NCBI GenBank assembly: GCA_030648035.1
Contig: JAUSII010000046.1
Coordinates: 1 to 38,637, forward strand
DNA from: Deltaproteobacteria bacterium
GTDB taxonomy: Bacteria > UBA10199 > SPLOWO2-01-44-7
Reading direction: 5' to 3'
DNA length: 38,637 nucleotides
The translations under genes were made by a program, and so were the position numbers. Positions within the stretch are counted from its first letter, which is position 1. Each line of letters starts with the position of its first letter. Positions 19,241-27,997 of the stretch are shown here, one piece after another. Under the pieces are notes generated by a model. The model was given only the letters and a program-made list of their open reading frames with translations. It was not told the origin of the DNA and searched no databases.

Positions 19241-19318
19241 AATCGGTCGCTTCATTTTTCAAAATCCTTCCAGCACCAAATATAATCCACTTTAACCGTT
19301 GGCATGCGGATTGCTTAG
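19241..19318 (+). repeat. 78-bp direct repeat DR4-right
   Basis: Same sequence as 18518-18595 with 3 substitutions. Confidence 0.95.
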
Positions 19319-19373
19319 TCATCCACAATATCATGGGCAAGGTCGACGACTCACAAAGCTTCTATTGCAAAGT

Positions 19374-19391
19374 GATACCTTTCAAGGTATC
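19374..19391. promoter_or_regulatory. Candidate operator palindrome gatacctt-tc-aaggtatc
   Basis: Perfect 8-bp arms upstream of the DUF4160-remnant/HTH gene pair. Confidence 0.5.
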
Positions 19392-19404
19392 GTTTATATA
19401 TCTT

Positions 19405-19517
19405 ATGGGGCGAATCCGGCGTGGCGGTTATATCTTTGAATTTTGGATTGGGGGAAAATGAGCAAGCAACTTAAAAGAACCATCAGGGCACTAAAAAAGG
19501 AGGGCAAGTTAAAATGA
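19405..19517 (+). pseudogene. Remnant of a DUF4160-type toxin gene (internal deletion + frameshift)
   Basis: MGRIRRGGYIFEFWIG resembles a DUF4160 N-terminus, then a stop; ...LKRTIRALKKEGKLK in a different frame resembles the usual C-terminus, directly upstream of the HTH partner. Confidence 0.45.
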
Positions 19518-19978
19518 AACACAAAAAATTTAAAAAAGTGGCCTTTGATAACAAAAAGAGAGTTTTTCATCTTCAATACACTTCCGGGTTGAAAATGGAG
19601 TGCCCCTACTCGGCTTTGGGGATTAAAGGCAGGGTTATTGAAGCCGCATCGGATAGCGAAGCCGGTCATCATTCCTTCTACTTTATGCTTGAGAATGGCA
19701 AAAAAGAGTTTGTTCCATTTGATCAGCCTCTGCACATCGCGCAAAATCCCGAATATGTGAAACAGCAGACTCTTTATGAAGTCACCAAACAGCTGAATGA
19801 ATTGATCAAGCGTGCAAAAACACCCAAACGCGAGCTTGCAAGGCGCCTGGGGACTTCTCTGTCTCAATTATCAAGATTGCTGGATACTACGAACTACAAA
19901 AAAGAACTTTCACGTCTTATAGAACTTGCAGCCATGCTGAATTACGAATTCAAATGGCAATTTAAAAAGGCGGCCTAA
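19514..19978 (+). CDS. HTH-domain antitoxin-like protein (partner type of DUF4160 toxins)
   Basis: Beta-rich N-terminus and RELARRLGTSLSQLSRLLDTTNYKKELSRLIELAAMLNYEF HTH. Confidence 0.7.
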   Translation: MKHKKFKKVAFDNKKRVFHLQYTSGLKMECPYSALGIKGRVIEAASDSEAGHHSFYFMLENGKKEFVPFDQPLHIAQNPEYVKQQTLYEVTKQLNELIKRAKTPKRELARRLGTSLSQLSRLLDTTNYKKELSRLIELAAMLNYEFKWQFKKAA

Positions 19979-20049
19979 AATTTATAGCCGCTTTCTCTTT
20001 TAGCGTTGCAAACTTCCAGCCATTTTGTATACGTTCCAGCCAAATCTTT

Positions 20050-20826
20050 ATGAAAATCGGCGTATTACTCAAACAGACTCCGGACACGGAAACCAAAATC
20101 AAGATCAAGCCTGATGCTTCGGGCATTGAAGAGGCCGATATCAAGTGGGTCATCAATCCTTATGATGAATACGGCGTGGAAGAGGCCCTGCGTCTTAAAG
20201 ATGCGGCGGGCGGGGGCGAAGTTGTCATCATCACCGCGGGTGTGAAGCGCGCGGTTGAGTCGATGCGCCAGGCGTTGGCCATGGGGGCCGATCGTGGCAT
20301 CCGCATTGATACCGAAGGGCTCTCTCTCGACGACTACACCGTCTCTGTTGCACTCGCGAATGCGTTGAAAGCGGAAAATTTTGATATTCTTTTTGCCGGC
20401 AAGCAGGCGGTCGATGACGATTCGGTGCAGGTGGCGCATGGTGTGGCGACTCTGCTCGGTTGGCCCTGCCTCTGGCCCATTGAACAGATCACATTAAATG
20501 AAGACAAAAAATCGGTCACCGTCACAAGGCCGGTGGCCGGCGGCGTCAAAGAGATTTTGGAAGTGACTCTCCCCGGCGTCATCTGCTGTGACAAAGGGAA
20601 GAATGATCCCCGCTATGCCTCCCTGCCGGGAATCATGAAGGCCAAGTCAAAACCGATCGCCGAGTTGAAGGGGGCCGATCTGCTGGGGGGAGAGACTCCC
20701 AAAGTGGTCTGGTCCGGTTTTTCACTGCCGCCCGAGAGAAAAGCGGGAAAAATTTTGAAGGGCGAGCCCGAAGAGGTCTGCGCAGAACTGGTGAAGTTAT
20801 TGCGAGAAGAAGCGAAAGTTATCTAG
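20050..20826 (+). CDS. etfB: Electron transfer flavoprotein subunit beta
   Basis: MKIGVLLKQTPDTETKIKI...NPYDEYGVEEALRLKD...FAGKQAVDDDSVQVAHGVATLLGWP. Confidence 0.97.
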   Translation: MKIGVLLKQTPDTETKIKIKPDASGIEEADIKWVINPYDEYGVEEALRLKDAAGGGEVVIITAGVKRAVESMRQALAMGADRGIRIDTEGLSLDDYTVSVALANALKAENFDILFAGKQAVDDDSVQVAHGVATLLGWPCLWPIEQITLNEDKKSVTVTRPVAGGVKEILEVTLPGVICCDKGKNDPRYASLPGIMKAKSKPIAELKGADLLGGETPKVVWSGFSLPPERKAGKILKGEPEEVCAELVKLLREEAKVI

Positions 20827-20830
20827 AGAT

Positions 20831-20904
20831 GTCATTGCGAGCGTAGCGAAGCAATCCCGATGATCAACGGGATTGCCACGGCCCCTACGGGGCCTCGCAA
20901 TGAC
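20831..20904. repeat. Family C (GTCATTGCGAG) palindromic repeat, copy C1
   Basis: gtcattgcgag...ctcgcaatgac outer arms; hairpins gcaatccc..gggattgc and ggcccc-tac-ggggcc. Confidence 0.95.
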
Positions 20905-20913
20905 AATAAGAAA

Positions 20914-21891
20914 ATGGGAAATATTTTATTCATCGCCGAGACAGAAGAGGGGAAGCTCAAAACCTATTCCAAGGAACTCGCGTGCAAAGCAGTCGAACTG
21001 GCGTCTCAAATTGGTGGCGAGGCTCATGGTGTTGTCGTCGGCAAAAATGGAACTGCCGCCGCTGAAGAGCTGGGGCAATACGGTGTTGCCAACGTGACCG
21101 CCATTGATGGCCCCGATCTGGAACCGTATCGCGGTGATGCTTATGCAAAAGTGTTGTGGGATTTTGTCCAGGACTTCAAGCCGCAGATTATTCTCGCCAC
21201 TGCTTCGAATAACGGAAAAGATATTCTCCCCCGACTCGCCACAAAACTCAAAGCGGGTCTCGCTACCGATTGCGTCGAGTTGACTATCGCTGGCGGCAAA
21301 CTCAAAGCGCGTCGACCCATTTTTTCTGGCAAGGCTTTGATTGATGTCACTTTTTCAAGCGAGGCACAGCTGGCCAGTGCGCGTCCCAACTCTTTTCCTC
21401 TCAAGGCGGCCGATGCTTCCAAAAAAGCAAAGGTGAACAAGATCGCGGCGACGGTTGAAAATATCGGAGTGACAGTCAAAGAGGTGAAGCAGTCTGAAAA
21501 AGGGATGAAAGATTTGACCGAAGCAGAAATAATTGTAGCGGGTGGAAGAGCTTTGGGGAGCGGAGAAAATTTCAAAATCATTCGTGATCTGGCGGAGGTG
21601 TTGGGCGCCACCGTGGGTGCGTCGCGGGCGGCGGTCGATGCCGGATATATTTCGCACGATCATCAGGTGGGGCAGACCGGCAAGACCGTGAACCCCAAAC
21701 TCTATATTGCCTGCGGCATTTCGGGCGCCATCCAGCATCTTGCGGGCATGCGCACAGCGCGCGTGATTGTCGCCATCAACAAAGATGCAGACGCTCCCAT
21801 TTTTGCCAAGGCCGATTATGGTCTGGTGGGAGATCTCTTCGTGCTTCTTCCGATTCTCACGCAGAAGTTGAAGGCGCTTTTTGGAAAATAA
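20914..21891 (+). CDS. etfA: Electron transfer flavoprotein subunit alpha
   Basis: [26 protein letters not shown]...[74 protein letters not shown]. The track start (20860) lies inside repeat C1. Confidence 0.96.
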   Translation: MGNILFIAETEEGKLKTYSKELACKAVELASQIGGEAHGVVVGKNGTAAAEELGQYGVANVTAIDGPDLEPYRGDAYAKVLWDFVQDFKPQIILATASNNGKDILPRLATKLKAGLATDCVELTIAGGKLKARRPIFSGKALIDVTFSSEAQLASARPNSFPLKAADASKKAKVNKIAATVENIGVTVKEVKQSEKGMKDLTEAEIIVAGGRALGSGENFKIIRDLAEVLGATVGASRAAVDAGYISHDHQVGQTGKTVNPKLYIACGISGAIQHLAGMRTARVIVAINKDADAPIFAKADYGLVGDLFVLLPILTQKLKALFGK

Positions 21892-21918
21892 TTCTTTTTG
21901 TGTCACCATGGGGGAATA

Positions 21919-23706
21919 ATGATCAAACGTGATGGTCCATTCAGCGCCTCTTTTTTGTGGGAAACGGTCGGCACCTGGGATCTTTTCATTCCTGAAGAAC
22001 TAACCAACGAACAGAAAGAACTGGCAACACTCGCCCGCAATTTTTTGAAAAACGAGGTGGAGCCGGTGCGCGAAAAAATTGAGTCGAAAGAAGATCCGAC
22101 ATTAGTCCCCAAACTTTTGAAAAAAGCGGGCGAATTGGGTTTGTTGATGGCAGAAGTGCCAGAGGCCTACGGTGGATTGGGTTTGGATAAAATCACCGCC
22201 ACCGTCATTGCTGAAAACGCCACCGGATGGTCTTCGTTTATCGTTCCGCTTATGTGTCACACCGGCATTGGCACGCTTCCCATCCTTTATTACGGCACTG
22301 AAGCACAGAAACAAAAATATCTTCCCAAATTGGCCACCGGCGAATTCATCGGAGCTTATGCGTTGACAGAGGCCAACTCCGGCAGTGATGCACTGGCCGC
22401 CAAGACGCGCGCGGTGCTCTCGCCCGACAAAAAATTCTACATCTTGAACGGTGAAAAACAATTCATCACCAACGGCGGTTTTGCCGATCTCTTTACCGTC
22501 TTTGCAAAAGTCGATGGCGACAAGTTCACCGCGTTTCTCATAGAGAGAAATTTCCCGGGCCTCTCCATCGGCAAGGAAGAAAAGAAGATGGGGATTCACG
22601 GCTCCTCCACGGTGCCGTTGATTTTGCAGGACTGCAAAGTGCCGGTTGAAAATGTTTTGGGTGAGGTGGGCAAGGGCCATCATATCGCCTTCAACGTTTT
22701 GAATGTGGGGCGCTGGAAGTTGGGCGCCGCCTGCATGGGGAGTGCCAAACGGCTTCTTGAATATTCCTCCAAGTATATAAAGGAGCGTCAGCAGTTTGGA
22801 AAACCGCTGGCCGCATTTCAAGCGTTGCGTGAAAAACTGGCGAACGACGCCATTCGCACCTATCTTCTCGAGTCGGTCATCTATTCCTACGCCAGCTCGC
22901 TCGACACCGCCGTTGCCACGATCGACAAAACAAATCCCGATTATTACAAATTGCTGGTCAAAAAAATAAAAGGTTTGAATATCGAGGCCTCGATTGCCAA
23001 GGTTTTTGGCTCCGAGGTTTTGTCTTATATCTCTGATGATGCGGTCCAGATGTATGGGGGCTATGGTTTCATCGCCGATTATCCTCCCGAGCAGTTCTAT
23101 CGCGACAGCCGGATCAATCGCATTTACGAGGGGACCAACGAAATCAATCGCCTCCTCATTCCCGACACGCTGATGCGCCGGGCCATGAAGGGGAGTATCG
23201 ACTTGATGGGGGCCATTCAAAATGTTCTGGCCGGCCTTAAAGGGGGATATCCCAAAACCGATGCGACCAAACCGCTGGCTGTCTGGATTGATCAGCTCGA
23301 TTCTCTAAAACGCTTGACCATCTATTTTGCCGGAGTGACCGCGCAGAAATATATGGAGAAGCTCAAAGAAAAAGAGACGTTGGTGATGTTGCTGGCCGAT
23401 CTGGTGATAGAGGTCTATGCCATGGGGTGCGGACTGGAGCGGGCTTTAAAAATTCGCAGAACGCTGGGCGAGGCCCGGTCCAAACTGCCGGAACAGATGA
23501 CGATCGCCTATATTTCCGAAAAAACGCCCGAGCTTCTTGCGCGAGTGAGGCAGGGTCTGTTTAATGTTGCCGATGGGAATGAAACGGAGTTTGCCTCGTA
23601 TGACAAGGCGCTCACGCGTCTGGTCCAGCCGTTGATGGCCTCGACCGAATCGATAAAAGAGACTGTCGCAACAAGAATCCTTGAAAAAGAATCTTTCGCG
23701 TTGTAG
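21919..23706 (+). CDS. Acyl-CoA dehydrogenase
   Basis: YALTEANSGSDALAAKT, FITNGGFADLFTVFAKVDG, QMYGGYGFIADYPPEQFYRDSRINRIYEGTNEINRLLI. Confidence 0.95.
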   Translation: MIKRDGPFSASFLWETVGTWDLFIPEELTNEQKELATLARNFLKNEVEPVREKIESKEDPTLVPKLLKKAGELGLLMAEVPEAYGGLGLDKITATVIAENATGWSSFIVPLMCHTGIGTLPILYYGTEAQKQKYLPKLATGEFIGAYALTEANSGSDALAAKTRAVLSPDKKFYILNGEKQFITNGGFADLFTVFAKVDGDKFTAFLIERNFPGLSIGKEEKKMGIHGSSTVPLILQDCKVPVENVLGEVGKGHHIAFNVLNVGRWKLGAACMGSAKRLLEYSSKYIKERQQFGKPLAAFQALREKLANDAIRTYLLESVIYSYASSLDTAVATIDKTNPDYYKLLVKKIKGLNIEASIAKVFGSEVLSYISDDAVQMYGGYGFIADYPPEQFYRDSRINRIYEGTNEINRLLIPDTLMRRAMKGSIDLMGAIQNVLAGLKGGYPKTDATKPLAVWIDQLDSLKRLTIYFAGVTAQKYMEKLKEKETLVMLLADLVIEVYAMGCGLERALKIRRTLGEARSKLPEQMTIAYISEKTPELLARVRQGLFNVADGNETEFASYDKALTRLVQPLMASTESIKETVATRILEKESFAL

Positions 23707-23715
23707 TCAACTCAC

Positions 23716-24327
23716 ATGTCAGGTCGTTACATCGCCATTGCCGGCAACATGGGTGTCGGCAAATCAAGTCTGGTCGAGTTTCTCTGCAAACATTTCAAAC
23801 TCAAACCTTTTTTTGAACCGAACGATACCAATCCGTATCTGGAAGATTTCTACAAAGACATGAAGGGGTGGGCGTTTCATTCCCAAATGTATTTTTTGTC
23901 GCAAAAATTCAAAATGCACCACCAGTTGGCCAAATGCGAAAAAATTGTGGTGCAGGACAGAACCGTTTTTGAAGATGCCGAAATTTTTGCGACCAATCTC
24001 TATAAACAGGGGCTGATGACCAGTCGTGATTTTAAAATTTACAAAAATTTCTATCAGTCAATCGTCAAATCGATCCGCCCACCCGATCTTTTGATCTATC
24101 TCAAGTGTTCTCTCCCCGCGATCAAGAAGCGCATCGCCAAACGGGGAAGAAGCTCGGAGAAAGCCGTCCCCGACGACTACATCCGCCGCTTGAACACCAT
24201 GTATAATCAATGGAGCAGACGCTACAAACTCTCGCCTGTCATGGTCTACCCGACCGACCGCCTCGACTATCTCGAAGACTTCATCGACCAGCAAGACCTG
24301 CTGGCAAAGATCGCGAAGCATTTGTAA
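23716..24327 (+). CDS. Deoxynucleoside kinase (dGK/dCK-like)
   Basis: YIAIAGNMGVGKSSLVEFL P-loop; VQDRTVFEDAEIFA; RGRSSEKAVPDDYIRRLNTMYNQW. Confidence 0.93.
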   Translation: MSGRYIAIAGNMGVGKSSLVEFLCKHFKLKPFFEPNDTNPYLEDFYKDMKGWAFHSQMYFLSQKFKMHHQLAKCEKIVVQDRTVFEDAEIFATNLYKQGLMTSRDFKIYKNFYQSIVKSIRPPDLLIYLKCSLPAIKKRIAKRGRSSEKAVPDDYIRRLNTMYNQWSRRYKLSPVMVYPTDRLDYLEDFIDQQDLLAKIAKHL

Positions 24328-24390
24328 TTTTTTCCGCTCGACTCTCCTGTGCTTTCTTTATATAAAATTCGACCAAGATGATTAACGTTT

Positions 24391-24468
24391 GTCATTGCGA
24401 GCGAAGCGAAGCAATCCCGATGATCAACTGGATTGCTTCGTCGCCCCAAATGGGCTCCTCGCAATGAC
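24391..24468. repeat. Family C palindromic repeat, copy C2
   Basis: gtcattgcgagcgaagcgaagcaatcccgatgatcaactggattgcttcg...ctcgcaatgac. Confidence 0.93.
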
Positions 24469-24477
24469 ATTAACTTT

Positions 24478-26169
24478 ATGAATACACCTTCCCAATATCC
24501 CCCACCGTTTCGTACCGACGATTTTATCGCCAAAGTGACGAGTGCGGCGGACAAACAGTTGCCTGTGGGTGTTTTGATTGTGGGTGCGGGGCCGGCAGGG
24601 CTTGCCTGTGCCATTCGTCTTGGTCAGTTGTTGGAGACGGCGCCTGAAATCAGACAATCTCTGGGCGATTTTCCCGTGGCGGTGTTGGAAAAGGGGAAAT
24701 ATCCGGGGGCGCATCTGCTTTCGGGTGCGGTGATCAACCCGATTGTCTTCAAAAAACTTTTTCCCAATCTTAAAGAGAGCGATTTCCCTTTTTATGGCCC
24801 GGTTAAAAAAGAATCGGTCTATTTTTTGACCGAAACGGCGGCCATGCCCATTCCTGTGCCGCCCACGATGAAAAATCACGGCAACTTTACCGCCTCTCTT
24901 TCCAAAGTCGGCATGTGGCTCGGCAAAAAGGCGGAAGAATTGGGCGTGACGATTCTCCCCGAGACCTCGGCGGTGAAATTGCTGGTGGAAAATGGGGCCG
25001 TGCAGGGGGTGCGCACGGGCGACAAAGGGCGCGATCGCACCGGAGCGCCTCTTTCCAATTTTGAAGAGGGCGTTGACATGCTGGGGCAGGTGACGGTGTT
25101 GGCAGAGGGGACGCAAGGCCATCTCACCCAGACCGCCATCGAACATTTCAAAATCAGGGGAGAGAATCCGCAAATTTATGCGCTGGGAGTCAAAGAAGTT
25201 TGGGAAATCAAACAACCGCTCGACCGTGTGATTCACACGATGGGGTGGCCGCTCCGGCTTGGCAAAAAATATGGCGAGTTCGGCGGCAGTTTTGTCTATC
25301 CCTATGGCGAGAATAAAGTCTGTGTCGGCCTGGTGGTCGGCCTGGATTATCACGATGCGAATCTCTCTGTGCATGATCTTCTGCAAAAAATGAAACTCCA
25401 TCCGCTTTTCAAAAAAATTCTCGAAGGGGGAAAGAGGTTGGAGCAGGGTTGGGGGGCGAAGACAATTCCCGAAGGGGGATTTTATTCTCTGCCGCGTTCG
25501 CTGAATCTGCCCGGCGCTGTTCTGTTGGGAGATGCCGCCGGTTTTGTGAATGTGCCGGCGTTGAAAGGAATTCATTATGCGATGGAGTCGGGTTTTCTGG
25601 CGGCGGAATCTATTTTTGAAGCGCTGAAGGCCAAGCATAATCTCAAATCGGAAGGGGCGCTCAAGCGATATGATATTGCTGTGCAGAAAAGTTTTATCTG
25701 GAAAGATCTGAAGGCGGTTCGCAACATGCGCCAGGCGTTTCAATACGGTTTTTTTGTCGGCGGTTTTCTGGCGAGCTTGATGACACTGACAAAAGGGTTG
25801 TTCCCCGGCTGGCGATTCAAGGCCAAAAAAGACAGCGACCAGAAAATGTTTGAGGGGGAGGATACCTATCCGAAAGCCGACAATAAATATATTTTCGATA
25901 AACTCTCCAGCGCTTATGCTTCGGGCAATCGGAGCAAAGACAACCAACCCAATCATATTCGTGTGGCGATGGATGTGCCGCCGATTATCGGGGAGACCTG
26001 GATTCACATGTGCCCCGCCGCCGTTTATGAATGGCACGCCGATGCCGATGGGAGCAAGCGGTTGCAAATCAACCCTTCCAACTGCATCCACTGCGGCGCC
26101 ATCACCGCCAAAGGGGGCCGCCTCACACCGCCCGAAGGGGGTAGTGGGCCTGAATATACGGAGATGTAA
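24478..26169 (+). CDS. Electron transfer flavoprotein-ubiquinone oxidoreductase
   Basis: VLIVGAGPAGLACAIRLGQL, EKGKYPGAHLLSGAVINP, GDAAGFVNVPALKGIHYAMESG, C-terminal NCIHC...TPPEGGSGPEYTEM. Start moved downstream of repeat C2. Confidence 0.93.
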   Translation: MNTPSQYPPPFRTDDFIAKVTSAADKQLPVGVLIVGAGPAGLACAIRLGQLLETAPEIRQSLGDFPVAVLEKGKYPGAHLLSGAVINPIVFKKLFPNLKESDFPFYGPVKKESVYFLTETAAMPIPVPPTMKNHGNFTASLSKVGMWLGKKAEELGVTILPETSAVKLLVENGAVQGVRTGDKGRDRTGAPLSNFEEGVDMLGQVTVLAEGTQGHLTQTAIEHFKIRGENPQIYALGVKEVWEIKQPLDRVIHTMGWPLRLGKKYGEFGGSFVYPYGENKVCVGLVVGLDYHDANLSVHDLLQKMKLHPLFKKILEGGKRLEQGWGAKTIPEGGFYSLPRSLNLPGAVLLGDAAGFVNVPALKGIHYAMESGFLAAESIFEALKAKHNLKSEGALKRYDIAVQKSFIWKDLKAVRNMRQAFQYGFFVGGFLASLMTLTKGLFPGWRFKAKKDSDQKMFEGEDTYPKADNKYIFDKLSSAYASGNRSKDNQPNHIRVAMDVPPIIGETWIHMCPAAVYEWHADADGSKRLQINPSNCIHCGAITAKGGRLTPPEGGSGPEYTEM

Positions 26170-26176
26170 GTACGGT

Positions 26177-26250
26177 GTCATTGCGAGCGTAGCGAAGCAA
26201 TCCCGTTGATCATCGGGATTGCCACGGCCCCTTTGGGGCCTCGCAATGAC
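26177..26250. repeat. Family C palindromic repeat, copy C3
   Basis: gtcattgcgagcgtagcgaagcaatcccgttgatcatcgggattgccacggcccctttggggcctcgcaatgac. Confidence 0.95.
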
Positions 26251-26261
26251 AAATCACAATC

Positions 26262-27962
26262 ATGATTTCTAAATTCAAATCTTGTTTCATTTTCCTTCTT
26301 CTCTTTTTAGTTTCCTGCTCCCCCAATCTCAAACTCGTCGATCCGCCTTCAGGTCGCACGCTTGGGAGTTTTCAGGCGAAGGCCAAACAGGCGATGGTGG
26401 TGACCGCCAATAAAGAGGCGACCGATATCGGTGTCTCCGTTTTGCGAAAGGGGGGGAGTGCCGTTGATGCCGCGATTGCTGTCTCATTCGCCCTCTCTGT
26501 CCTTCGCCCGCAATCGTCGGGCATCGGTGGCGGCGGCTTCATGCTCTATTTCGACAAAAAGAAAAACAAAACGGTCGCGCTTGATTTTCGCGAGTTCGCC
26601 CCCTTCAAGGCCAGCCGCACCATGTATATAAAAGAGGGAAAGGCCGATTCAAAACTGGCCAAAGATGGCGCTTTGTCTGTCGCGGTTCCCCGTCTGGTGG
26701 CGGGATTGGGTGATACCTACGATCACTATTCCGACAAAAAAATCCCGTGGCCAGATCTCGTGAAACCCTCCATTGATTTGGCCCGGGCCGGATTCAGCGT
26801 CTATCCCCACCTCGCCCATTCCATTCTGGAACGGAAGGATGTTCTTTCCCGTTTTAATGCATCGAAAAAACTTTTTCTCCCCAATTCCAAACCTCTCAAA
26901 GAGGGAGATATACTGGTGCAGAGCGATCTGGCTGGAACACTGGAAAAAATTGCCGCCAAAGGGTGGGGCGGTTTTTATGCGGGCGATGTCGCCACCGCCA
27001 TCGTGCGAAGTGTCCAATTGGCCGGCGGTCTCATCACCATCGATGATCTCATGGCTGTGGAACCGATCGAGACGGAACCGTTGGAACAGACGTATCAGGG
27101 ATACATCGTGGTCACCATGCCTCCCCCTTCTTCGGGAGGGGTCACTCTGATTGAAACACTCAACATGCTCGAAGAATTTCCCATTTCGCGATGGGGGCCC
27201 TACCATCCGAAAACAATTCATGTGATGACCGAGGCTCTACGGCGTTCATTTATCGACCGCGCCCGTTATCTGGGCGATCCCCATTTTGTGAAAATTCCGC
27301 TCAAAGGTCTGATCGCCAAAAATTATGCCAAGACACTGGCCGAGTCGATCGACATCCATCGCGCCACGCCGACCGAGTCGTTGTCGCCGAAGGAACTCAC
27401 GCCCAAAGAATCTGAATCGACCACCCACTTTTCCATTATCGATGTACAGGGCAATGCGGTGGTCTCCACGCAGACGATCAACCAATATTTCGGTTCCGGC
27501 ATGGTGGTGGAGGGGACCGGCATTGTATTGAACGATGAAATGGATGATTTTTCCATGGTGGGGAGCGATGCGAATGCGATCGAGCCCGGAAAAAAACCGT
27601 TGAGTTCAATGGCGCCGACGCTGGTGTTTAATAAAAAAGGCGAACTGGTGATGGCGCTCGGTTCTCCCGGCGGCCCCAGAATTATCACCGCTGTCTTGCA
27701 GACACTTCTCAATCGAATCGATTTTGAAGCCTCTCCGCTCGATGCGGTGGCGGCGAAACGAATACATCATCAGGCCTTTCCCGACGAGTTGCAGTATGAA
27801 GCGGGAATGTTGAATGCGGAAGTTTCGCAAAAACTTGGTGCAATGGGCCATGCTCTCAAGGAGCTGAATCCCCCTTGGTTGGTGATGCTGATCTCCAAAG
27901 TTCGCAACAACTGGGTCGGTGTTTCCGACCCGCGCGGAACCGGCACCGCGAAGGGTTTCTAG
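26262..27962 (+). CDS. ggt: Gamma-glutamyltransferase (lipoprotein-type signal)
   Basis: Lipobox LVSC; SGIGGGGFMLYFD, PPPSSGGVTLIETLNMLE, STTHFSIIDVQGNAVVSTQTINQYFGSG with catalytic Thr. Confidence 0.95.
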   Translation: MISKFKSCFIFLLLFLVSCSPNLKLVDPPSGRTLGSFQAKAKQAMVVTANKEATDIGVSVLRKGGSAVDAAIAVSFALSVLRPQSSGIGGGGFMLYFDKKKNKTVALDFREFAPFKASRTMYIKEGKADSKLAKDGALSVAVPRLVAGLGDTYDHYSDKKIPWPDLVKPSIDLARAGFSVYPHLAHSILERKDVLSRFNASKKLFLPNSKPLKEGDILVQSDLAGTLEKIAAKGWGGFYAGDVATAIVRSVQLAGGLITIDDLMAVEPIETEPLEQTYQGYIVVTMPPPSSGGVTLIETLNMLEEFPISRWGPYHPKTIHVMTEALRRSFIDRARYLGDPHFVKIPLKGLIAKNYAKTLAESIDIHRATPTESLSPKELTPKESESTTHFSIIDVQGNAVVSTQTINQYFGSGMVVEGTGIVLNDEMDDFSMVGSDANAIEPGKKPLSSMAPTLVFNKKGELVMALGSPGGPRIITAVLQTLLNRIDFEASPLDAVAAKRIHHQAFPDELQYEAGMLNAEVSQKLGAMGHALKELNPPWLVMLISKVRNNWVGVSDPRGTGTAKGF

Positions 27963-27997
27963 TTGTCAATCAGGTCTGCTTCGGTTAGATCGCGGGG

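Noticed and set aside
22102-23220. 372-aa antisense ORF over acyl-CoA dehydrogenase
   Set aside because: Shadow of a clear acyl-CoA dehydrogenase; no recognisable domain.
24424-26181. 585-aa antisense ORF fully overlapping ETF-QO
   Set aside because: His/Arg-rich translation without family motifs; opposite strand has unmistakable ETF-QO. Shadow ORF from codon bias.
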